Shown one piece after another: positions 8,796 through 16,237 of a DNA stretch of 54,595 nucleotides. Each line of letters opens with the position of its first letter. Within the stretch, counting starts at the first letter, position 1. The stretch comes from JBBSMX01 sp038232935 (GTDB taxonomy: Bacteria; Bacteroidota; Rhodothermia; Rhodothermales; JANQRZ01), in contig JBBSMX010000011.1 in the NCBI GenBank assembly GCA_038232935.1, forward strand, positions 1 through 54,595, read 5' to 3'. The translations under genes were made by a program, and so were the position numbers. The notes beneath the pieces are model-generated. The model was not told where the DNA came from. It saw only the letters and a program-made list of their open reading frames with translations, and did not search any database.

Positions 8796-10919
8796 TCAGT
8801 TCATCACCGTGATCTTCCGAGTGAGCACGGAGCCCGCCGCCTGGAGGCGGACGAGGTACACCCCGTTGGCGAGGCCGTCAGCTTCAAACCCCACGCGGTA
8901 CGTGCTGGCCGACTGGACCCCGTCCACGAGCGTAGCGATGAGGCGGCCGGTGAGGTCGTAGACCGCGAGGCGCACCGAGCCGCTCTCGGGGAGGGCGTAC
9001 TCGAACGTCGTCGAACTGCGGAACGGGTTCGGGTAGTTCGCGCTGAGCAGCGCCGTCTCCGGCTGCGTCCCGCCGACGTCTTCGATTCCCGTCGTCATCT
9101 CGACGTAGCCGTTGGGCTGGCAGAAGCCGCTGGCGACGCGGTCGGCGTAGAGCGGGTCGGTCGGGTTGCACTCGAACTTGTTCAGCTCGCTCGACCCGGC
9201 GATGAGGTCCGGGCTGAAGGCGAACGCCGAGGGGAAGTCGCCGTTGCCGTCGGCGAGGACGTAGCGGTAGCGGCGGCGGCCCGGGTCGAAGCCGCCCGCG
9301 CCTTCTCGGGTGGTCGCGTCGGAGGCGCTACCCCAGGCGTAGGCGTAGCCGATGCCGTTGTACGTCGGGGCCTGGACGGTGAAGGTGCCCTCGTAGACGT
9401 TGTTGCCAATAGGGCTGAGGAAGAAGTCCGGGTCGATGCCGCCGGTCAGTACGCCGGGCTGGTAGCCCTGCGTGAGCTGCCAGATCTGGTCCTCGAAGGC
9501 GACGTAGACGTTGTCCGTCGCCGGGTCGAAAGCATCCTCGCCGGGATAGCTCAGCGCGGGCGTCATGTCCACGCGGAACGTGACATCCACACTGCCCTCG
9601 GTGGCACCGATCACATTCCCGGGCCGGATCGTGTCGTAGAACTCCAGCCCGATGTCCTGCTGCGCGGCACCCTGGAACATGAAGGTACGGTTGCCACCGC
9701 CGAAATCGAGCGGCTCTTCGTAGCCGAAGTTCGGGTTCGCCGTCTGGTCTACGTTCTGGAGCACGACGAAGTATTTATACTGCGAGGTGCTGCCCGGCAC
9801 GGCCGTCACGGGGATGACGTTGCCGAAGTTGAGCGTGCCCGGCTCGCGGAAGAGACCGCAATCGTCCTGGTTGTCGGCGGGGCAGTCCCAGCCGTTGAAG
9901 CCTCCTCGGACCTGGAACTCGTCGCCCCGCGTGAGGTCGAGGATGCCCACGTTCTGGAGCGGCTCGGCGTCCACCTGGAAGATGATCTGCGAGGTGACGG
10001 GCTCCTCGCTGCCGAGAGCAGGGGAGTCGCCGTAGAACACCCACATCAGGGTGGTGTCCTGCGCGGGGACCGTGAAGCAGCGGTTGTCGTCCGAGCAGCC
10101 CGCTGTCGCGTTGGGGCCTTCCCAGCCGCCGGGTTCGAGGAAGAACTTGTAGTTCTGGAGCTGGCCGACGGCCGAGGCCGGGTAGGCCACGCGACCGGAG
10201 AAGAGGTCGTAGCCCGGCTTCGTGTCGTCCCCGGCCCGCTCGCGGGTGAGGGAGATGTTGCTCGTGCCCCAGTCGATCGTCGTCGCGCCGCCGTCTTGGC
10301 TGCCGCCGAGGTCGGGGGCACCGCGCACGCTGACGGCCGGGTCGGCGCCCCGGTCGTAGCCACGCTCGATGGCTTGCTGGGTGTTCATGTAGACGCGGAA
10401 CCACACGGCGACGGAGTCGCCCTCGGCCCCGAACGGACGCCATTCGTAGGGCTGGTTGGAGCCGGTCTTGTTGAAGTAGTGGAGGTCGAGGTTGACATCC
10501 CCCGTGCCGCCAGGGATGAGGTAGTTGCCGCTCGGTTGGTCCGAGCTGTCCTCCCAGCCGCCGATCTGCGTGACGTTCTCGGCCTGCGTCGAGTAGAACT
10601 TGAAGTCGAGCTGCTGGTCGTCGCCTTCGGGGATCTGGAAGGAGATGCTCCAGTAGTCGCCGCCATCGTTGGCCGGCCGCAGCGTGGTGCCGTCGTTCCA
10701 GTCGATGACGTTGCCGTCGGGGAGCGTGTCCGCCCCGTCCCCGCCGTCGCCGACGTTGCCGCGAACCTGAATGTCCGTGGTGATCTTCGTCGTGTCAGGG
10801 AGGGTGGCGGTGTTGAGCCGCAGCGTGACGTTGCGCTGGGCTTGAGCCGGCAGGGCGAAGGCGGCCACGAGGGCCACCGCGCCGAGCCAGCGGGCGAGGG
10901 TTGTAGCTCGTCGATACAT
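8796..10919 (-). CDS. T9SS-exported protein with starch-binding-like modules
   Basis: 707 residues from the ATG at 10919, which starts a signal peptide (LGAVALVAAFALPAQAQ). The body is all-beta and contains repeated segments resembling carbohydrate-binding modules, for example around IQVRGNV followed by YWSISFQIPEG, and FQVRGGFNGWDC. The C-terminus is a type IX sorting domain starting ANYPNPFRSSTTFEYALPES and ending NGVYLVRLQAAGSVLTRKI. No catalytic motif is visible. It lies between the PorV-like and amylase genes, so a role as a surface starch-binding protein, a functional counterpart of SusE/SusF, is a reasonable inference rather than a demonstrated homology. Confidence 0.8.
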   Translation of the reverse strand: MYRRATTLARWLGAVALVAAFALPAQAQRNVTLRLNTATLPDTTKITTDIQVRGNVGDGGDGADTLPDGNVIDWNDGTTLRPANDGGDYWSISFQIPEGDDQQLDFKFYSTQAENVTQIGGWEDSSDQPSGNYLIPGGTGDVNLDLHYFNKTGSNQPYEWRPFGAEGDSVAVWFRVYMNTQQAIERGYDRGADPAVSVRGAPDLGGSQDGGATTIDWGTSNISLTRERAGDDTKPGYDLFSGRVAYPASAVGQLQNYKFFLEPGGWEGPNATAGCSDDNRCFTVPAQDTTLMWVFYGDSPALGSEEPVTSQIIFQVDAEPLQNVGILDLTRGDEFQVRGGFNGWDCPADNQDDCGLFREPGTLNFGNVIPVTAVPGSTSQYKYFVVLQNVDQTANPNFGYEEPLDFGGGNRTFMFQGAAQQDIGLEFYDTIRPGNVIGATEGSVDVTFRVDMTPALSYPGEDAFDPATDNVYVAFEDQIWQLTQGYQPGVLTGGIDPDFFLSPIGNNVYEGTFTVQAPTYNGIGYAYAWGSASDATTREGAGGFDPGRRRYRYVLADGNGDFPSAFAFSPDLIAGSSELNKFECNPTDPLYADRVASGFCQPNGYVEMTTGIEDVGGTQPETALLSANYPNPFRSSTTFEYALPESGSVRLAVYDLTGRLIATLVDGVQSASTYRVGFEADGLANGVYLVRLQAAGSVLTRKITVMN

Positions 10920-11067
10920 AGCAGTGTGCGCTTGGTTGTGAAGAAATGAAACTCCGGGGACGGAGTGCTCCGAGCGGAGCGGGTGCGGCTTGGGCCGCGG
11001 CGGCGGGAGCCGCTTTCGTGCAATGTGGCCCAGCGAACCGGGCCACGGTATTCGTCGAGTAAAGGGA

Positions 11068-12147
11068 TTAGAACTGAAGGGCGACGGTGAAGCGGTTGAC
11101 GCCGTCGAAGTATTCGAAGGCCTCGTAGGCATAGTCCGCCGCGACGTCGAGCGTGCCGAAGCGGTAGTGGAGCCCGCCGCCGAGGGTGAACGAGCGCGGG
11201 CTCCCATCGAGGAAGAGCTCCTGATAGCCGCCGCGCAGCATGAGCAGGTCGTTCAGCAGGCCGACCTCGCCGCCGAGGTTGAGGTGCTGGCCACTCGCGC
11301 TCGGGCTGAGCGCGTCCACGGCGAGCGTCACGCGCGTCCCCGCCTGCTGGTATACCTCCGTCGCGAGCCCGACCCGCATCATCAGCGGCATGTCGAACTC
11401 GTCCGTGGCGATGTTGGCGGTGACGCTTTCGTTGTTGCCGGCCTGGCTCCCGTCGATGTCGATTCGGACGAGCGGCCCGTCGATCTGCATCTTCGTCCCG
11501 AAGTTGACAATCGAGGCCCCGAGCCGGAGGCCCCGGAAGGGCGTGACGAACATGGTCCCGATGTCGAGGGCGAAGCCATTGGCGGAGGCGGCGTCGATTC
11601 GCTCGTTGATGTATTTGACGGTGCCGCCCATCGTGAAGCGGTCGGTGAGGTCGCGGGCGTAGGCGAGCGAGACGGCGTAGGAGCCGGTCGTGAACGTCTC
11701 GCCGGTGCCCATCTGCTGCTCCAGCGTGGTGACCTCCATCTCCGGCGTGGTCATCGACGTCACCCCGAGCCCGATCGTGCCGAAGCTGGTCGGCAGGGTG
11801 AAGGTGGCGAAGTTGAAGTCGATGCCGACGAGCCAGCTCGCGTGCTCGGCCGTGAAGCGGCGACCCTCGACGCGGGTGAGGCCGGCGGGATTCCAGTAGA
11901 GCGCCGTCCCATCGTTGGCCGTCGCGCCGAAGGCCCCACCCATCGCCGTGGCGCGCGCGCCGACGGGGATGTTCAAGAACTCGGCCGCGGCCGTGCCGGT
12001 CTTGGTCTGGGCGAGCGCGGCGGGGCCGAAGGCGAGCGCGAGCAGCAGGGCCAGCGCCGCGAGGGCGGCGGCGCTGACTCGGCGCGCGGGACGTAGGCCG
12101 GAGGAAACGTTGGGAAGCTGCATGGTCGTCGGGGCGGGAGTGCTCAT
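11068..12147 (-). CDS. PorV/PorQ-family outer-membrane beta-barrel protein
   Basis: 359 residues. The signal peptide is preceded by a long polar N-terminus (an alternative start is the ATG at 12123). The mature protein begins TKTGTAAAEFLNIPVGARA then TAMGGAFGATANDGTALYWN, which is the hallmark start of the PorV/PorQ (UPF0164-like) family: an AMGGA box, then a W-N-P-A-G element. The remainder is alternating beta strands ending in an aromatic residue (FTVALQF). Family members act with the type IX secretion system or as FadL-like barrels. The chosen start overlaps the stop of the upstream giant protein by four bases, implying co-translation. It may deliver the T9SS-tailed proteins of the same operon to the surface. 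Confidence 0.85.
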   Translation of the reverse strand: MSTPAPTTMQLPNVSSGLRPARRVSAAALAALALLLALAFGPAALAQTKTGTAAAEFLNIPVGARATAMGGAFGATANDGTALYWNPAGLTRVEGRRFTAEHASWLVGIDFNFATFTLPTSFGTIGLGVTSMTTPEMEVTTLEQQMGTGETFTTGSYAVSLAYARDLTDRFTMGGTVKYINERIDAASANGFALDIGTMFVTPFRGLRLGASIVNFGTKMQIDGPLVRIDIDGSQAGNNESVTANIATDEFDMPLMMRVGLATEVYQQAGTRVTLAVDALSPSASGQHLNLGGEVGLLNDLLMLRGGYQELFLDGSPRSFTLGGGLHYRFGTLDVAADYAYEAFEYFDGVNRFTVALQF

Positions 12148-15100
12148 TTGATCACGGCGAAGGTGCCGGCCTTCTCCCCGATGCCGGGGGCGTCGATGTG
12201 GTAGACGTACACGCCGTACGAGATGCTGAGCTGCTCGTCGGTCAGGAGGTTCCACTTCTCCTCCCCCTGCCGCAGCATCTCGGCCGTGACGCCCTCGTTC
12301 GAGCCGACGTTGTGTTCGATGGTCTTGACGAGCCGGCCGCTGACGGTGAAGATGCGGATCGTGCAACGCGGCGGGATGCCGGCGAACTTCAGCACGCGCG
12401 GGCCGCGGCCGGTGGAGAACGGGTTGAGCGGCTCCATCAGGTTCGTCCCCCGATACGGGTTCGGGACCACACGGATGTCGTCGAGTGCGCCCGCGGCGAT
12501 CTCCACATCCAGCTCCGGCCCGCGCGCGGTGAACTCGTAGATGTCCGTAGCGAGGAACGGCTTGCGCGTCACGATCTGCGCCATGTCTCCGGCCTGTGGG
12601 TTGCGGAGGCCGCTTTCGGAAGCGAGCGAGGTGAGCTGGATCTGCCACGTCGGCTTTACCGTCCCGTTGGGGAGCTGCTCGATGAGGATGAGCCGGTCGC
12701 TCTCACCGCCTGTGCAATTACCTTGCGGGTCGATGAAGAAACAGGGATCGTACCCAAAGGTGACCGGCGTCGTCCCGGTGGGGTCCGGCGTCGGAATGAG
12801 CTCGTTGAAGGCGTAGTTGACCGGGGCTTCGACCTCCTGCCCGTTCGGCCCGATGGTCTTCCGGAAGATGCGAACGTTCGTGTCCCGGACGGGGAGCGTG
12901 CGGGGGATGCCGCCCTCGCGCACCGTGAACTCCGTGGAGCGCCCGAGGCCGACCTCTCCGATCTCGATCCGATAATCGGCGGGGAACCGGACGCCCTGCA
13001 CGTTGCGGTCGAAGAAGCGCTGGACGTTGAGGCGGAACACAGCGGGGTCCTCCCACCTCGTCAGATTGTCGATGACGGCGGGGAAGGTGACGGGGGCGAA
13101 CTGGAGCCGGAAGCCCTCGGTGACGGGCGTCTCACGGCCGGGCCGGTAGGTCTCCGAGTTCGTCAGGAGGGTGTCCTGATCCGTGAGGTCCACGAGCGTG
13201 AAGCCGGCCGTGGTGAGCGTGTCCTGCGACGTGTTCCCCCCACTCAAGAGGGTGTCGGCAAACGTGATCCGGTAGCGGTGCCCGTTCTGGATCGCCACGG
13301 GGTCCACGATCTCGTAGCCGATGCTGCCGGTGGCGAAGCCGCGCACCCGCTCGATCTCGCCGAGCGTCGCCTCGACGTAGCCGGCGGCCTCGCGGCTCGG
13401 CGTCACCCGCACCACGTTCGGCCCGGTCTCGACGGTACCGTCGGCTAGTCGGCGGAGGCGGATGGCGCACTCCGAGGGCGTGATGGCCACCTCGCCGGGG
13501 ATGTACGCCCCGTGGTCGTAGGACACCACGGCGTAGTAGTACTCGATGCCGTTGACGGCCGTCGAGTCGGTGAAGGTGTGGGCGAGGCCATTGTCCGCCT
13601 CGCCGCCGTCGCGAATGTTGTTGCCGAGGTAATACTTCACCCCGTTGATGTCGACGGGGTGGAAGCCCTCGTACTGGTTGATGAGGTCGAACTGCGCGAT
13701 CGGGCGGAGGAACTGCACGTTCCCGAAGCCGTCGGTGACGATTTGCGCGTCGAGGAAGGCGGGATCGGTGGCGCGGTAGACCCGGTAGCCCTCGAAGTCG
13801 CGGGGATCGAGCCCGAACGGGAGGTCCGCGACGAAGGTGTCGAAGGAGTCCTCGGCCTTGCTGTCCCAGTAGAGGGTGACCTTTCCGTTGCCGGGGACGG
13901 CCGTGATCGTCGGGCAGATCGGCGCCTGGGCGAAGCGGTAGTCGGCCTCGTACGCCTCCTGCGCGCTCTGCCGCTTGTTGAGGAGGTCCTGATAGCGCAC
14001 CGCCGTCACCGTAGACGAGTAGTTCACGTCGCCGAGGATGACGGCGAAGGAGACGCGCTCGGTCTGGCCCGCGCGGAGCGGGAAGGTGCCGCTGGAGACG
14101 AAGAGGTCGTTGTCCGTGCCCGGAGGGTTCGTCAGGTTCACGAACTGGCCGGGGATCATGAACTGCTGGAAGAGCGACCCGTCGGAGATCGTCTGGTAGT
14201 TGATGGCCCCGGCCGCCTTGTACTGCACGTTCGTGATCCCGATCTGGTCGGACTCGGAGATGTCGGTAGCGTCGATGTTCGACTCGCCGGGGAGATCCGT
14301 TCCGGCCCCGGAGGTCGGGAGGCCGTCGTTCTCGCCGGGGTCGCCGGTGTCCTCGGCGCCGTCGAGGCCGACGTCGTCGAGGAGCGGGCGCCAGTCGCCG
14401 TCGTTGTCGATGCCGTCGTCGCGGCTCTCGTCGATCATCTCGTCGATGTGCTCGTCGATGCCCTCGTCGATGGCCCCGTCGCCGTCGTTGTCGATGCCGT
14501 CGGCGTAGCACTTGCCGAGGTCGTCCTGGCGGACGTCGTAGAGGATGATGCCCGTGCCGGGGACGGGATAGCGGTAGTACGGCGCATCCCCGGCGGCGGC
14601 ATCGACCATCTCCTGCGTGATGGTCGGGCTGCCGGGCTCCCAGAGGTAGTCGGCGGGCGGCAGGTTCTCGCCGAGGAGGCAGTCGTCGTCGTTGTCGATC
14701 CCGTCCTTGAACCGCAGGCCGAGGTCTTCGGGGCCGACCTGAATGAGGTGGACGGGGCTGCCGTCGTAGGGCGTGGGGAGCGAGGGCCAGCGGCCCCAGC
14801 GGTCGCCCGCCGCCTCGTTCACCATGTCCTGCGTGACGACGGGGCTGCCGGCCTCGCCGTCGCCGTCGTTGTCGATACGGTCCGCGAATCCGACGCCGAC
14901 CTGGGTCCCGAAGGCGGCGTAGGTGGAGTCCTCGTCGATGAGGCCGTTGCCGTTGTTGTCGATGCCGTCGAAGCGGAAGCGGAGGTTCGGGCCGGTCTGG
15001 TCGCCCTCGCCCGCGAGCATGTCCAGGGTGATGAGGGGGCTACCGGGCTCGCCGGTAGTGAGGCCGAGGTTGTTGATGTCGGAGACGTTCGGGCCGGTGG

Positions 15101-16079
15101 TGCCGTCGCCGTCGTTGTCGATGCGGTCGACGGCGTTGCCGGGCGTCTCGAGGAAGAAGGCGATGGCGGCCCCGACGCTCTGGCCGGACGGGAAGGCGGG
15201 GTCGTTGCTGCGGCCGTCGCTGTCGGCGAGGAAGGCGGTGTCGAGGAGGAGGTCGAAGAAGGGGCTGTCGTCCGAGGTGTCCTGGTCGCCGCCGACGAGG
15301 TCGGCCAGCCACAGCGTCACGCCGACTTTCTGGAGGTCCTGGGTCCCGTCGTTCTTGACGGCGTGGAGGATGAAGACGGCGTCGTCGATGAGCACCTGGC
15401 TCCACTGGAGGATGCGGGTGTCGACGAGGAGGCCGAGCCCGGCGCGGGAGCGGTCGGTGGAGTCGGGGTAGTAGGTCGTGCGCTCGAGGTTGCGGTTCTT
15501 GTCGTACTCGTCGTCGCCCATCTTGTAGTAGACCTCCTGATCGGCGTTGAACACGTCGCGGCCGAAGTAGCCGCTCCAAGAGCCGGGCCAGCCGGGATCG
15601 ACGGGCGCGTCGAGCTTGTCGGGCCAGAAAGGCGGCCACGACGCGGGCCGGTCCGAGCGCGCAATGCCGAACTCCTCGCCGGCCGGGTTGACGTAGCCCT
15701 TGATGGGGGCGAACGTCCACGCCTCGTTCTCGTCGGCCGTGTTCGTGCGGTAGTTCGGCACATCGACGATGTAGGCGGTCTCGCCCGTCACGCTCGTGAC
15801 CTCGGCCCCGACGAAGAGGCCGGTAAGCGCGATGTAGTGGCGGCGCGTGTTCTTCGGCCACTCGTAGGGGATCTCGTCGGGGACGGCCCCGGTCCGGCCG
15901 GTCTGGCCGAAGTTGAAGATCGTCGTCCGCACCTGGTTGCCGTCGACGTCGGTCTGGCGGCGCTCGCGGATGTCCACGCGCTCATTGCTGGGCACGTGGT
16001 TGCGGTCGATCTGGCCCTGGGCGAGCGCGGGCGCGGTGCCGAGGGCGAGGAGGAGGAAGGCGAGGGGGAGTAGGCGCAT
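12144..16079 (-). CDS. Giant secreted protein with Asp-rich DNDGDG repeats
   Basis: 1311 residues from the ATG at 16079, which begins a signal peptide (LLPLAFLLLALGTAPALAQ). Residues ~316-560 hold a run of Asp-rich segments built around DGIDNDGDG / RIDNDGDG, each resembling a calcium-binding loop of the thrombospondin type 3 or dockerin kind, with one stretch of IDE-rich spacing. A fibronectin-like region follows (ITAVPGNGKVTLYWDSKAED). The C-terminus (CTIRIFTVSGRLVKTIEHNV ... GVYVYHID) resembles a FlgD-like/T9SS sorting fold. Its stop overlaps the PorV-like start (ATGA). I do not recognise an enzymatic function; a calcium-stiffened surface protein paired with the adjacent barrel is the best inference. 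Confidence 0.82.
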   Translation of the reverse strand: MRLLPLAFLLLALGTAPALAQGQIDRNHVPSNERVDIRERRQTDVDGNQVRTTIFNFGQTGRTGAVPDEIPYEWPKNTRRHYIALTGLFVGAEVTSVTGETAYIVDVPNYRTNTADENEAWTFAPIKGYVNPAGEEFGIARSDRPASWPPFWPDKLDAPVDPGWPGSWSGYFGRDVFNADQEVYYKMGDDEYDKNRNLERTTYYPDSTDRSRAGLGLLVDTRILQWSQVLIDDAVFILHAVKNDGTQDLQKVGVTLWLADLVGGDQDTSDDSPFFDLLLDTAFLADSDGRSNDPAFPSGQSVGAAIAFFLETPGNAVDRIDNDGDGTTGPNVSDINNLGLTTGEPGSPLITLDMLAGEGDQTGPNLRFRFDGIDNNGNGLIDEDSTYAAFGTQVGVGFADRIDNDGDGEAGSPVVTQDMVNEAAGDRWGRWPSLPTPYDGSPVHLIQVGPEDLGLRFKDGIDNDDDCLLGENLPPADYLWEPGSPTITQEMVDAAAGDAPYYRYPVPGTGIILYDVRQDDLGKCYADGIDNDGDGAIDEGIDEHIDEMIDESRDDGIDNDGDWRPLLDDVGLDGAEDTGDPGENDGLPTSGAGTDLPGESNIDATDISESDQIGITNVQYKAAGAINYQTISDGSLFQQFMIPGQFVNLTNPPGTDNDLFVSSGTFPLRAGQTERVSFAVILGDVNYSSTVTAVRYQDLLNKRQSAQEAYEADYRFAQAPICPTITAVPGNGKVTLYWDSKAEDSFDTFVADLPFGLDPRDFEGYRVYRATDPAFLDAQIVTDGFGNVQFLRPIAQFDLINQYEGFHPVDINGVKYYLGNNIRDGGEADNGLAHTFTDSTAVNGIEYYYAVVSYDHGAYIPGEVAITPSECAIRLRRLADGTVETGPNVVRVTPSREAAGYVEATLGEIERVRGFATGSIGYEIVDPVAIQNGHRYRITFADTLLSGGNTSQDTLTTAGFTLVDLTDQDTLLTNSETYRPGRETPVTEGFRLQFAPVTFPAVIDNLTRWEDPAVFRLNVQRFFDRNVQGVRFPADYRIEIGEVGLGRSTEFTVREGGIPRTLPVRDTNVRIFRKTIGPNGQEVEAPVNYAFNELIPTPDPTGTTPVTFGYDPCFFIDPQGNCTGGESDRLILIEQLPNGTVKPTWQIQLTSLASESGLRNPQAGDMAQIVTRKPFLATDIYEFTARGPELDVEIAAGALDDIRVVPNPYRGTNLMEPLNPFSTGRGPRVLKFAGIPPRCTIRIFTVSGRLVKTIEHNVGSNEGVTAEMLRQGEEKWNLLTDEQLSISYGVYVYHIDAPGIGEKAGTFAVIK

Positions 16080-16087
16080 ACGGTGCG

Positions 16088-16215
16088 GGACCCCCTGCCA
16101 CGCTTGCAGTCGCTCGCAGGCTCGCTCCCGGCTGCGCGCGGCTGTCCCCCTCGTCGAGGGAGACAGCCCCGTGAAGCGTGAGCGCGCAGCGCGATGCGAA
16201 TGGGACAGGGGGTCC
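16088..16215. repeat. Intergenic inverted-repeat element, copy 2
   Basis: A 128-bp element with the same 10-bp terminal inverted repeats as the copy at 8603-8715 (GGACCCCCTG at 16088-16097, CAGGGGGTCC at 16206-16215). It also shares the inner hairpin GCTGTCCCCCTC / GAGGGAGACAGC. The flanking interior sequence differs between copies. It ends 8 nt upstream of the ATG at 16079, so it would lie in the leader of the giant-protein cistron. Confidence 0.85.
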
Positions 16216-16237
16216 GTGAGGCGAGCAGAGCGGGGCA

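Noticed and set aside
11025..11046. Hairpin GTGGCCC/GGGCCAC after the PorV-like gene as a terminator
   Set aside because: Only 7 bp and no T-tract; it may be incidental in GC-rich DNA.
14390..15130. Dockerin domain of a cellulosome in the DNDGDG region
   Set aside because: The motifs are more numerous and more irregularly spaced than the two 22-residue dockerin repeats, and no cohesin or scaffoldin is visible.
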